A DNA stretch of 64,000 nt from Rhodanobacter sp. MP7CTX1. GTDB lineage: Bacteria; Pseudomonadota; Gammaproteobacteria; Xanthomonadales; Rhodanobacteraceae. Of this stretch, positions 51,832 through 59,964 are shown piece by piece (position 1 is the first letter of the stretch; each line of letters opens with the position of its first letter). Position numbers and translations under genes: made by a program. The notes below the pieces were generated by a model that did no database searches, was not told the DNA's origin, and saw nothing but the letters and a program-made list of their open reading frames with translations. The stretch is from contig NZ_JACHCN010000018.1 in assembly GCF_014205795.1 (NCBI RefSeq), forward strand, positions 1 through 64,000, written 5' to 3'.

Positions 51832-53649
51832 ATGTTCGAGAACTTGCAAGGCTGGCTGCGCCGAATTCCGATCGACGATCCTGTGGATCGGAGCAACGCG
51901 TTTTTCATGCAGTTCTATTTCGCGTTCATGGGCTGCTCGATTCCCCTGAACAAGATATACGTGCTGATGAGCGTAAACCCGCGCACGCTCTATCAAGTGC
52001 TTGGCGACGTGCTCCCATGGCCGAAGGTAGCCCTTGGTATCGACCTTGGTACGGATTTGGCGATCACCATCGCGGCATGGCTCGGCGTGTACCTCACTCG
52101 CAACGGACATTTCCGGCAGGCGGTGGCCTGGTTTCTCGTTGTAGTACTTGGCTCGGCGGTGCTTGCATACGGAACGCTGGGTTATTCGGAAGGAAGCAAC
52201 GATCAGATCCTCGTTACGACCTTGGTTATCTCCGGCCTGATGCTTGGTCGTCGGGCTCTCTGGAATGTTTACGGCGCGATCATCCTTTCATTCGTCGTCG
52301 GGATGACCGGCGAAATGTTGGCGCACCGGCATGTAGTGCATGTCATGAAAGGCGCCTACACCGCGCTTCCCCAGGCAGCATTCAGTTACCTGATGGTGGC
52401 GATCATTCTGGACCGCAGCATTCAGGCGTTGCGCACCAGTCTGGCTCAATCCAATGCCCATCGGGAGCAGCTGCAGCAGGAGATTGCCGAGCGCGAACGC
52501 ACGCAGGAGCAGCTGCTGCACGCGCAGAAAATGGATGCCGTGGGCAAGCTCGCCAGCGGCGTGGCTCATGACTTCAACAATGTTTTGGGAATTATCCTCG
52601 GGCTAACGTTGGCCCGTCGTCGGCTCGATGAGCCCGGCGTCAAATCTGTCGACGATGCCCATGCACTCGCGCGGGTCCTTGAACATATCGAACTGGCTGC
52701 GCGTCGGGGTGCAGCGGTCTGCCGCAAGCTACTCAACTTCAGTCGTCGCGATATCACTCATGCGGAAACCTTCGACTCTGTCGAGGCCCTCAGCGAGTTG
52801 GAGCCATTGCTCCGCCAGTTGCTCCCGCCAAACGTGCAGTTGTCGATCGACTCGGCAGTCAATCCACTGCCCATCCACTTTGATCGCAGCGAGTTCGAAC
52901 TGGCTTTGCTCAATCTCGCATCCAACGCCCGTGATGCCATGCCGGACGGTGGCACATGCACGATTTCGCTGGCTCAAGAAGAAGCCGCCACGGTGGCGCT
53001 GTGCATTCAAGACACCGGCGTGGGAATGTCTGAAGCAGTGAGATCACGGATCTTCGAGCCGTTCTTCACCACCAAGGCGGTTGGATCCGGCACCGGGCTT
53101 GGCCTCAGTGTCGTATACGGGCTGGTCCGCCGCGCGGGTGGGGAAATCAGCGTGGGGAGTGTGCCAGGCCAAGGCACCCGGTTCCGCATCTCCCTACCCA
53201 TTGCCATGGCGCCCGTCACGAATGTCCCGCTGCCATTGCTGGAAACACGCCCTCGCGTGCTGCTGATCGATGATGATGACGACTTGCGTGCGCTGCTCGT
53301 CTCTACCTTGCGTAGCGGTGGCTGTGAGGTTAGCGAGGCAGCCAACGGGGCTGAGGCAGAGCGATTGGCTGAAGCCATGCAACGGCCGCCCCATGTCCTG
53401 GTCTGCGACCACACCATGCCCGATACAGATGGTGCAACGTTGTTGCGCAAGTTGCGCGAGAAATTGCCACACGTTCCGGCCATCCTTATTTCGGCATATC
53501 TGGATACTGACGGCTCATCGGCTCATCCCGCGGACCCCTTCAACGAACGTCTTCCGAAACCCTTTTCACCGGATACGTTGCTCGCACGCGTCCGTGCAAT
53601 CGCCAGCCTCCATCGATCAATCGCCGAGCCTGATATATCCGCTGTTTGA
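51832..53649 (+). CDS. Membrane-bound hybrid histidine kinase
   Basis: 605 residues (ATG after GAAGAAG; a GTG six codons upstream is possible). About six membrane helices in residues 1-200 with no large periplasmic domain, a coiled-coil linker (RTSLAQSNAHREQLQQEIAE), HisKA with phospho-His in GVAHDFNNVLGIIL, HATPase (NLASNARDAMPDGG, GTGLGLSVVYGLVRRAGG), then a C-terminal receiver with LIDDDDDLRALL and phospho-Asp in LVCDHTMPDTDG. Signal unknown. Divergent from the S53 peptidase and near the OmpR-type regulator. Confidence 0.92.
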   Translation: MFENLQGWLRRIPIDDPVDRSNAFFMQFYFAFMGCSIPLNKIYVLMSVNPRTLYQVLGDVLPWPKVALGIDLGTDLAITIAAWLGVYLTRNGHFRQAVAWFLVVVLGSAVLAYGTLGYSEGSNDQILVTTLVISGLMLGRRALWNVYGAIILSFVVGMTGEMLAHRHVVHVMKGAYTALPQAAFSYLMVAIILDRSIQALRTSLAQSNAHREQLQQEIAERERTQEQLLHAQKMDAVGKLASGVAHDFNNVLGIILGLTLARRRLDEPGVKSVDDAHALARVLEHIELAARRGAAVCRKLLNFSRRDITHAETFDSVEALSELEPLLRQLLPPNVQLSIDSAVNPLPIHFDRSEFELALLNLASNARDAMPDGGTCTISLAQEEAATVALCIQDTGVGMSEAVRSRIFEPFFTTKAVGSGTGLGLSVVYGLVRRAGGEISVGSVPGQGTRFRISLPIAMAPVTNVPLPLLETRPRVLLIDDDDDLRALLVSTLRSGGCEVSEAANGAEAERLAEAMQRPPHVLVCDHTMPDTDGATLLRKLREKLPHVPAILISAYLDTDGSSAHPADPFNERLPKPFSPDTLLARVRAIASLHRSIAEPDISAV

Positions 53650-53802
53650 AGCAAGTTTCGCACTTTGGACTTCCGCCGGCGCTGTCGCCTCAATGCATGC
53701 TCCCAAGATCAGCAAAGCGACGCTCGGCGGATTCGATGGGGTGAGCGAGTAGCAGATAACATCGCGGCGCTTTGGCCAGAGCGCCGGAGTGGACAAAACA
53801 GC

Positions 53803-55166
53803 GGTCAGGTTCTGAGGTATCCCGACGTTTTCATGCAGGAACGCCAAGCTGATCGAGCAAACCTAGCGTGGGCTGGCTTATCTGTTCGATGAGTCGACTG
53901 AGCTGGATCTGTAGCCATCGTCGCACCAAGGCTTCGCGGCCCAGACGCATAACTGAGTAAAGTCGCCGTTTCGATCGAAACGGTGCCAGCCATTGGTCGA
54001 TGCCGCTCGCTTCGCATGCCATGCCGACCAGCCATGTGGCGAACGCGGCCAGCGCGCTGAGCAAGAGCAGCACCTCGATGCGAGGACCTTTGCGCGTGAG
54101 GCTGTCTTCGAACGCTTGCCCGTAACGATGCGATTTGAGGTCGCGAAACGACAGCTCAATTTGCATGCGTCGCGCGTACAGCGCGATCAACTGACGCGCA
54201 GCGAGCTTGAGACTTGGCGAGGCCATCAACAGCCATGGTTCGCGCTCCCGTTGCGCATGCTTGCGGCTATTTGAATTACGTGCCGGCACACCTTTCCGAT
54301 TGCGCTGCTTGCGGCCTCGTGGCGGCTTGGCATGCAGCACTACGTGCGCGGTCAGTGGATTGCTGCGCACGATCTCCATCTGCCCAAGTTCGCGTGAACT
54401 TCGCTTCGCCAGTTCATACATGGCCTTGCACGATACCCACTGCGACGGTTCGTTCGGCACCTCGACGGGTTTGAGATACGTGGTGTTGCGCAAGCGCCCC
54501 AGCCACTGCCAACCCATCGCTTCGACCGCCCGGAACCATGGCGCCCGGAAGCCGGCATCCGTCACCAGGATCGGGCATGCGCCATCGGGCAGCACGTGTG
54601 CCAGACGTTGCAGAAACTGCTTCTCGGCCCTCGGCGAACCTTGCTGCTTGCCGGGAAACACCATGTCCAGGATTGGCAAGGAACGACCACCGACCGGTAT
54701 CGCCGCGCGCAGCAGATGCCAGCTTCGATCCTGCTTCAGATCCGACCAATCGATCACGATGACGGGCTGCTTATTGCGCACCAACCACTGTGTCATCGCT
54801 CGATAAATGTGCTCGCGCTCGGCGTGCAGATGATGATTGCCCAACAACCGATCCAGCGCCTTCAGCGGCGCGCGAATGCGCTCCGCTCCAGGCCACGCGC
54901 GCGCCAGATCCATCAGCGTCAGGCGTCTGCCGTCAATCATCGCCTCCACAGCGCGCAGCAACACGCGGCTGCGCAACGCATGCATCGAACCCAGTGCATC
55001 GCCCAGGCACTTTTGCAATACTTCGGTGGCGCGCATGGTGTGGTCTCCTCTGGCTTCGTAACCCATGAGGAATGACCGCATCATGCGTGCACTGTTCCTT
55101 CAATCAGCATGCAAGGTGTGTTGGTTGATCGAGAAGATTCGCGGGGATACCTCAGACTCTGACCCC
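53803..55166 (-). mobile_element. IS4-family insertion sequence
   Basis: About 1.36 kb element with imperfect terminal inverted repeats: ggtcaggttctgaggtatcc at the left and the complement of ggatacctcagactctgacc at the right (18 of 20 positions match). Contains one transposase gene. No clear target duplication was seen. Inserted between the hybrid kinase and a cupin gene; nothing seems interrupted except the spacer. Confidence 0.82.
53831..55036 (-). CDS. IS4-family transposase
   Basis: 401 residues from MRATEVLQKCLGDALGS. DDE residues are visible: VIDWSDL (D1), LVTDAGFRAPWF (D2) and YARRMQIELSFRDLK, a perfect Y-2-R-3-E-6-K signature. The full reading frame is intact, so the element may be active. 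Two in-frame ATGs lie up to 16 codons upstream. Confidence 0.93.
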   Translation of the reverse strand: MRATEVLQKCLGDALGSMHALRSRVLLRAVEAMIDGRRLTLMDLARAWPGAERIRAPLKALDRLLGNHHLHAEREHIYRAMTQWLVRNKQPVIVIDWSDLKQDRSWHLLRAAIPVGGRSLPILDMVFPGKQQGSPRAEKQFLQRLAHVLPDGACPILVTDAGFRAPWFRAVEAMGWQWLGRLRNTTYLKPVEVPNEPSQWVSCKAMYELAKRSSRELGQMEIVRSNPLTAHVVLHAKPPRGRKQRNRKGVPARNSNSRKHAQREREPWLLMASPSLKLAARQLIALYARRMQIELSFRDLKSHRYGQAFEDSLTRKGPRIEVLLLLSALAAFATWLVGMACEASGIDQWLAPFRSKRRLYSVMRLGREALVRRWLQIQLSRLIEQISQPTLGLLDQLGVPA

Positions 55167-55256
55167 AGTTTCGATTCCCGGAGGCGCCCTTCCGTGCCGC
55201 GTAACGCCAGCACGTATTAAGTACATAATTGTGGCGAAGCCCATGGGAGACCACTG

Positions 55257-55811
55257 ATGTACAGTAAATTCCTTGCAGCCGGCGCCACGCTGGCAGTGCT
55301 CTCGTTCACCGGATCAAGTCTGGCGCAGACTCCGTCAACAGAAAGCCCATCGAGATCATTTAGTTTTCTTGGTTTCCCGACGAAGATTCTGGTCTCCGGG
55401 GCTGATACTGGAGGCGCATCCGCCTTATTGGACATCATGATTCCGAGCAACTCTGGTCCGCCTGCCCACATTCATTCTCGGGAAGATGAGGTCTATCTTA
55501 TCAAGAGCGGCACGTTCCGATTTCTGATGGACGGGGTGTGCTTGCAGGCGGGGCCTGGCGCTACCGTATTTATGCCCAAAGGGCACTTTCACACCTTCAA
55601 AAACATATCGAAGCAGGCTGGCGAACAACTCATGTTTGTCTATCCCGCAGGTATCGAGCAATTCTTTTGGGAGGTGCACGAGCTTGGCTTGAAAATGCCC
55701 CAAGATTTTCAGAAGCTAAATGAGTTAGCCAACAGCAAGTACGGCATCAATCATGTGCCCGATCATGATTTTCATGCAGGCACTTGCAAGATCGTCAAGG
55801 CGGTTAAGTAA
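55257..55811 (+). CDS. Secreted cupin-domain protein
   Basis: 184 residues with a signal peptide (LAAGATLAVLSFTGSSLAQ). Cupin motif 1 GPPAHIHSREDEVYLIKSG, with the two His and the Glu metal ligands, and motif 2 GATVFMPKGHFHTF. Probably a periplasmic metal-dependent small-molecule enzyme or binding protein; substrate unknown. Located just right of the IS4 element. Confidence 0.82.
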   Translation: MYSKFLAAGATLAVLSFTGSSLAQTPSTESPSRSFSFLGFPTKILVSGADTGGASALLDIMIPSNSGPPAHIHSREDEVYLIKSGTFRFLMDGVCLQAGPGATVFMPKGHFHTFKNISKQAGEQLMFVYPAGIEQFFWEVHELGLKMPQDFQKLNELANSKYGINHVPDHDFHAGTCKIVKAVK

Positions 55812-56478
55812 AAAATCGAAACGATTTTGGCTTAGCGTTGCGCGTTTGCATCAGGAGTACAACGGCATTTACGGCAAATACAATTGAATGACCGCTAAGT
55901 AGCAGCCATTCCATCACCCTCAATGACGGCTGCTGGCCGCGAACGGAAGTTGCGCGAAGGTCGGGCGGATGGCACGCTGCCAAGGTCGGCTTACGAGCGA
56001 GGCTGTGTGAAAACACAAAGTCAGAGTTCGATGTGGCCGAGCGATCAGTGCAACGACAAATAGCGCGGAAGACAAAGTGCAGCCTACGATCAGTGATTCA
56101 GGCGAGGATCGCCTGGATCAGCGGCCTTACCCCAATGATCTTCATCACTCGCTTCATGTTGGGCAACGATCAGGTGATGCGGAAGAGCCCAGAAGAGCCC
56201 AGGGTGAGGTTCATTTTCCGCCAGACCGAAACCTATGGTTGCATGATTTTCCGCGGCCTCCCACGCCTATGGATGGCGGCAACACACTCGAGCCTCGCTT
56301 CGGCCGCCTCCTGGAAGCGCGCCGTCCCCAGCGCGCTCTTTCTTCGTCAGAGCGCGCCACGCTTCGCGCGCCCGCCGACCGCAGGCACAATGGGCCCACT
56401 TGCTAAGGGACGGATGCCAACGTCAGTTTTCGCCCCGCAGCGGAAATAAGCACGCTAAACCATCAAAAAAGGGGTCTC
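55812..56478. other. 667-bp spacer with decayed mobile-element sequence
   Basis: No gene passes scrutiny. The part 55990-56190 includes a word (gaggctgtgtgaaaac) like the ends of several IS families, and ctgctggccgcgaacggaag, common in intergenic cassette-type DNA. From 56205 the sequence matches the RAYT 3' end (listed separately), then the word shared with 42749-42780. Confidence 0.5.
56205..56345 (-). pseudogene. Decayed 3' end of a RAYT element
   Basis: Aligns over about 140 bp with 44427-44566: gaggttcattttccgccag, the complement of the RAYT stop region, tggatggcggcaacac and cctcctggaa(a/g)cgcg all recur at the same spacing. Only the inverted-repeat end and the last 35 or so codons of the transposase remain, with frame damage. 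Confidence 0.78.
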
Positions 56479-57012
56479 ATGAAGTACATAGCAACTCTGC
56501 TCGCTACGCTCGCGGTAGCGAGTTGTTCCGTGCCCCGATCTGTTAAGGAAGGCGGTCCAGTTGTGGGCCAGACGGTCCGCGCGAACAGTAAGGTTTTGGT
56601 TTTGAATGTCAGTGACGGTCAAGAGCAAGGCCAAGCAGCCGCCACCGGAAGTGGACAAGGCATGGTTGCTTCCATGCAAAAAGCATTGACCGCTCATGCA
56701 ATACCGATGTCCACCTCCCCTTCGATATCGCTCGAAGCAGGCTTCGATGAAGCTAACAAGGCGGGTTTCGATTACGTGATGAAGACAACCATCACTCTTT
56801 GGGAAGACAACGCCACGGCTTGGTCGGGAAAGGGCGACAAACTTAGTATCTCCGTCGAACTGTACGACGCTAAATCACACCTGCTACTGGCTGCCGCTAC
56901 ACAAAAGCGCGTCGCCACAGGATTCACGATGGTATCGGGTACGCCAGATCGATTCGAGGATGAGTGCGCCACTGGTGCGCTAGGCCAAATTTACGGATGG
57001 CCGCAGAAGTAG
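56479..57012 (+). CDS. DUF4823-like lipoprotein
   Basis: 177 residues with a lipoprotein signal (MKYIATLLATLAVASCSV). The body VLVLNVSDGQEQGQAAATGS, GFDYVMKTTITLWEDNATAWSGKGD and LDAKSHLLLAA-type segments match the DUF4823 family of small outer-membrane lipoproteins. Function unknown. Shine-Dalgarno AGGGG. Followed by a partial copy of an unnamed repeat. Confidence 0.78.
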   Translation: MKYIATLLATLAVASCSVPRSVKEGGPVVGQTVRANSKVLVLNVSDGQEQGQAAATGSGQGMVASMQKALTAHAIPMSTSPSISLEAGFDEANKAGFDYVMKTTITLWEDNATAWSGKGDKLSISVELYDAKSHLLLAAATQKRVATGFTMVSGTPDRFEDECATGALGQIYGWPQK

Positions 57013-57027
57013 CGGTGGCGTGAGGGC

Positions 57028-57084
57028 AAAGGGGACGGAGGAAGTTAAACAACTGACAGCTGCAGCAGAGACCGACGCGAGACC
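57028..57084. repeat. TIR-bounded repeat, truncated copy 1
   Basis: Shows the left end (aaagggga..ggaggaagttaaac) and the inner word gcagcagagaccgacgcgaga of the element whose fullest copy is 57594-57726. The right half is missing. Confidence 0.5.
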
Positions 57085-57139
57085 AAACAGGACCCGTGGG
57101 TCCGTATATAACGCAGCCAGGTGACGCAAGGAGCCTCCG

Positions 57140-57547
57140 ATGCAGTTATTGGTGAACATTGATGTAGACGATCTCGCCCGTGCAATCTCTTTCTACTGCA
57201 GCGCGTTTGACCTCACAGTGGGTCGTCGCTTCGGAGTAGACGGCGTCGAGCTGCTTGGTGCTTCGTCTGCGATCTATCTACTGGTCAAGGCCGAGGGCAG
57301 CACTCCTTCCACCTTCACGAGTCAGAAGCGCACGTACGGACGTCACTGGAGCCCAGTGCACCTGGACTATGTAGTGCCCGACGTCGAGTCAGCATTGCAA
57401 AGAGCCATCTCGGCTGGTGCAACGCTGGAGAAGCCAGTTCAAACATTCAAGTGGGGCAGCATAGCTCTCCTGGCTGACCCGTTCGGTCATGGTTTCTGTC
57501 TGCTGCAGTTTCTTGGCAAGGGCTACGATGAAATCGCGCAAGGCTAG
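57140..57547 (+). CDS. VOC (glyoxalase/bleomycin resistance) family protein
   Basis: 135 residues with the betaalphabeta-beta2 repeat: NIDVDDLARAISFYCSAFDLTVGRRF, then HLDYVVPDVESALQRAISAGA and LLADPFGHGFCLLQF, keeping the metal-ligand positions (His/Glu) only in part. Substrate unknown. Shine-Dalgarno AAGGAG. Confidence 0.85.
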   Translation: MQLLVNIDVDDLARAISFYCSAFDLTVGRRFGVDGVELLGASSAIYLLVKAEGSTPSTFTSQKRTYGRHWSPVHLDYVVPDVESALQRAISAGATLEKPVQTFKWGSIALLADPFGHGFCLLQFLGKGYDEIAQG

Positions 57548-57593
57548 GATCATTCTCTTGTTTTGAGAACCATTCGATATCCCCTGCCGAACA

Positions 57594-57726
57594 AAGGGGA
57601 AGGAGGTGGCTAAACCACCGACATCCACAGCGGCAGCCGACACGAGGCCAATGCGGGATGACCCGCGAGAAGACGGTCGAGAGCTGAGCCCAGCGCCCGG
57701 CTCAACTACCTCCGCTCCCCTTTGGC
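57594..57726. repeat. TIR-bounded repeat, fullest copy (MITE-like)
   Basis: About 133 bp with imperfect terminal inverted repeats: left aaaggggaaggaggtggct, right the complement of aaaggggagcggaggtagtt. Inside are a ggtgg/ccacc hairpin and a gagcc/ggctc hairpin. Partial copies at 57028-57084 and 59735-59846. No open frame. Sits after a VOC gene, convergent to the next gene. Confidence 0.6.
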
Positions 57727-57739
57727 TAGTTACGACAGT

Positions 57740-58261
57740 TCACTTCTTTACCGTATTACGACCTGTTCTCGCAGCTAAGGTCGCGCCCATGCGGCGTAGC
57801 GTGGCCTTGTCGTCCTCGTCAATCTCGGGCTGCAGATCGATGTCCGGGGGCGGGTTCGCGTAGTGCTTGCGGCTTCCGATGACCTTGATCCACTTGCTGC
57901 AGAAACGGTCGTAGACGGACCATGGCAAACCATCAGACTCAACGAGCGCGCGCTCGGCGCGCAGGGCGATCTGATGGGCGTCGCGGTATGGAAACTTGAG
58001 CGAATGCTCAAACAGCATCTCCACTACTTCGTGCATCACGATGAAGCGATCGATATCGTAGATCTTGCCGCGGTGCTTTAGCTGTGGCGGAAGTTCGTGA
58101 TCGATATAGACGGTGTCACCCTTCCTGTTACAAGAGCCTACATAGGGGACGTCGTAAAGGCGCACAACCTTTACGGACTTCATCATTGTCGCCGCGGCTT
58201 CATCGAGGATATGGCTGTTCACCAGCCACTCCCCAGGTTGTGGTCGGTGTCCCCAGCTCAT
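57740..58261 (-). CDS. Conserved-looking hypothetical protein
   Basis: 173 residues, with GAGGAAG before the ATG. No signal or membrane helix. Shows KGDTVYIDHELPP, then IDRFIVMHEVVEMLFEHSLK, which resembles a metalloprotease-like helix (HE..E..H), and a helical C-terminus (AHQIALRAERALVE). Cannot be assigned to a family. Its promoter region overlaps the second copy of the 83-bp repeat. Confidence 0.65.
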   Translation of the reverse strand: MSWGHRPQPGEWLVNSHILDEAAATMMKSVKVVRLYDVPYVGSCNRKGDTVYIDHELPPQLKHRGKIYDIDRFIVMHEVVEMLFEHSLKFPYRDAHQIALRAERALVESDGLPWSVYDRFCSKWIKVIGSRKHYANPPPDIDLQPEIDEDDKATLRRMGATLAARTGRNTVKK

Positions 58262-58283
58262 GCGGTCTTCCTCGACAGGCGCG

Positions 58284-58366
58284 ATTTGCGCGAGAGTAAA
58301 ATGGCGATAGTCTGAATCCGGCCACGCACCTGGGAAGGTGCGCGACCCAGGTTATAACCGATCAGA
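58284..58366. repeat. Unnamed 83-bp repeat, copy 2
   Basis: Pairs with 45262-45344. Holds the hairpin gcacc-tgggaa-ggtgc and ends in gttataaccgat. Located between two divergent genes, where it probably overlaps promoter sequence. Confidence 0.65.
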
Positions 58367-58522
58367 TAATGTCTCAGGCACTTTTAATTGCACACCCAAC
58401 AATCGGCGAAACCGACACCGTAGTCAGCCTGTACCGCATGGCATACTCGACACGCCGAAATGGCAGCCGTGGCCTATCAGGTCACATCCCAACCGAAATC
58501 CATTGTTGTGAACGGAGGGACC

Positions 58523-59044
58523 ATGAAACAGATCCACATCCTCCTGAGCGTGGCCGCCTTGGCGGTAAGTGTTGGCGGGGCAATGACAGTCTCGGCAGCA
58601 GGCGCCGACGCCGACAAAAGCTCGATGATCTTTGGTGGCACCCTCCCTCCCGGATACCGCGACTGGAAGTTGATCTCCGTAGCCCACGAAGAAGGCAACC
58701 TCAATGATCTGCGCGCCGTTCTCGGCAACGACGCAGCGATCAATGCCTATCGGGAAGGTAAGCTTCCGTTCCCCGACGGGGCCATCATTGCCAGGATCGC
58801 CTGGCGTTATGTTCCGTCGGAGGAAAACAACAAAGTCTTTGGCCACCCCCAATCTTTTGTTGCGGGGCCGCCGACAAACGTCCAGTTCATGGTCAAGGAC
58901 TCGCAGAAATACGCCTCGACGGGCGGCTGGGGGTTCGCTCAATTCAGCGACGGCAAACCCGACACCATCTCGGTGCAAGGCTGTTTTTCCTGCCACGTGC
59001 CCGTCAAAGATCGCGACTTTATCTTCACCCGCTATTCGCCTTGA
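58523..59044 (+). CDS. Cytochrome P460 family protein
   Basis: 173 residues from MKQIHILLSVAALAVSV (Shine-Dalgarno GGAGGG). Signal peptide, then a P460 domain: FGGTLPPGYRDWKLISVAHEEG, LPFPDGAIIARIAWRY and the heme site GCFSCHVPVKDRDFIFTR (CxxCH). Periplasmic c-type heme protein; P460 enzymes oxidise hydroxylamine, but many homologues have no known substrate. No ammonia-oxidation genes are near. Confidence 0.9.
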   Translation: MKQIHILLSVAALAVSVGGAMTVSAAGADADKSSMIFGGTLPPGYRDWKLISVAHEEGNLNDLRAVLGNDAAINAYREGKLPFPDGAIIARIAWRYVPSEENNKVFGHPQSFVAGPPTNVQFMVKDSQKYASTGGWGFAQFSDGKPDTISVQGCFSCHVPVKDRDFIFTRYSP

Positions 59045-59091
59045 AGTATTTCTTGTAGTCCTGACTTGCACGCAGACATTTGCGTAGCAGC

Positions 59092-59111
59092 CGCTTGAAT
59101 CGATTCAAGCG
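59092..59111. promoter_or_regulatory. Perfect 20-bp palindrome upstream of the DoxX gene
   Basis: cgcttgaatcgattcaagcg is fully self-complementary with no spacer. Located 150 bp before the DoxX-like start and 48 bp after the P460 stop. No T run follows, so an operator for a dimeric regulator is more likely than a terminator. Confidence 0.5.
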
Positions 59112-59263
59112 TTGCTTTCCAAATACAACGATTTCGCTTGTTCCGCCAAAGGCCGCGAGTCTATATTCGGTTTCGCGCCCCGGACCGTGGCGACCGGCAG
59201 CAGACGGCAGTGGAAAGTAGCGTTGCCACATTCGCAGCTTATGCAGACAGAGGGGTAACTATC

Positions 59264-59677
59264 GTGCGATACACACTCTTCGACCGCCGCAAAGATGAAC
59301 TGATTCTTTTAGCGCGCGTATTGCTGATGATCCTGTTCGTGCTGTTTGGATGGAGCAAGCTGACCGGCTTTACGGGTGCGGTCGCCATCATGGTCGCGGA
59401 GGGCACGCCTTTACCCACCGTTGCGGCCGTTATCGCCGTCGTCATGGAATTCTTCGTCGGCGTCGCGATCGTGCTTGGCTTCTACACGCGACCGCTCGCA
59501 CTTCTACTCGTCCTATATACGCTAGCCACCGCCGTAATCGGCCACCACTACTGGACGATGCTCGATGGCGAGCGCGCGGCGAACATGATCAATTTCTACA
59601 AGAACTTATCGATCGCGGGCGGCCTGCTGCTGTTGTGCGTCACGGGGCCCGGCAAATATTCGATCGATCGTAGATAG
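59264..59677 (+). CDS. DoxX-family membrane protein
   Basis: 137 residues from a GTG (MRYTLFDRRKDELILLARV) with GAGGGG upstream; the open frame extends 42 codons more but lacks family character. Four membrane helices; LLMILFVLFGWSKLTGF, VVMEFFVGVAIVLGFYTRPLALLLVLYTLATAV and MINFYKNLSIAGGLLLL are typical of DoxX/YphA proteins. Possible role in redox or sulfur stress. Confidence 0.88.
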   Translation: MRYTLFDRRKDELILLARVLLMILFVLFGWSKLTGFTGAVAIMVAEGTPLPTVAAVIAVVMEFFVGVAIVLGFYTRPLALLLVLYTLATAVIGHHYWTMLDGERAANMINFYKNLSIAGGLLLLCVTGPGKYSIDRR

Positions 59678-59734
59678 GGGACGGCAGCCAAAGGGGCAGA
59701 GTCATTGATTCAACTTGTCAGGAAGCCGCGCCCG

Positions 59735-59846
59735 CAGGGAACGGAAGTAGTTGGACTACTGGAATCAGCAGCGGAGGCCGACGCAAGGCGACCGCGACAA
59801 AAAGGGCGGACGAAGTTGAGCCCAGCGCCCGCTTAACTACCCTATC
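59735..59846. repeat. TIR-bounded repeat, degenerate copy 3
   Basis: Matches the 57594 element in the left part (ggaagtagttggactact), the inner agcagcggaggccgacgca, and the right part gttgagcccagcgcccgcttaactacc. The inner hairpin is kept by partner changes (ttgagc/gcttaa versus tgagcc/ggctca). Confidence 0.5.
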
Positions 59847-59964
59847 TCTTCGCATTTTGCGAAGGTAAGCGTCGAGAGCGAGGCCGTGCGTGCGTGGTCG
59901 ACTACTACCGGATCGCACAATCGTGACGGAGCGTGGATCCCACGCCGGATCTCCCTGACATGTC

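Noticed and set aside
54207..55075. Long plus-strand frames opposite the transposase
   Set aside because: Antisense shadows of the IS4 transposase, caused by GC-rich codon bias; no homologous motif.
53803..55166. Target-site duplication of the IS4 element
   Set aside because: Flanks (aaaacagc and ccagtttc) share no convincing direct repeat with either choice of element end.
55804..56016. 70-codon minus-strand frame with a hydrophobic stretch
   Set aside because: No Shine-Dalgarno; overlaps the cupin stop and sequence typical of decayed intergenic or IS-end DNA.
56033..56449. 138-codon plus-strand open frame
   Set aside because: Crosses the RAYT relic on the antisense strand and has no recognisable start or domain; judged non-coding.
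57028..59846. Integron attC sites
   Set aside because: Short unrelated genes followed by repeats with GTTRRRY/RYYYAAC-like words (gttaaac, gttggac, gctcaac) suggested a cassette array. The words are in the order GTTRRRY then RYYYAAC, the reverse of attC, and no integron integrase is present; a TIR-bounded element fits better.
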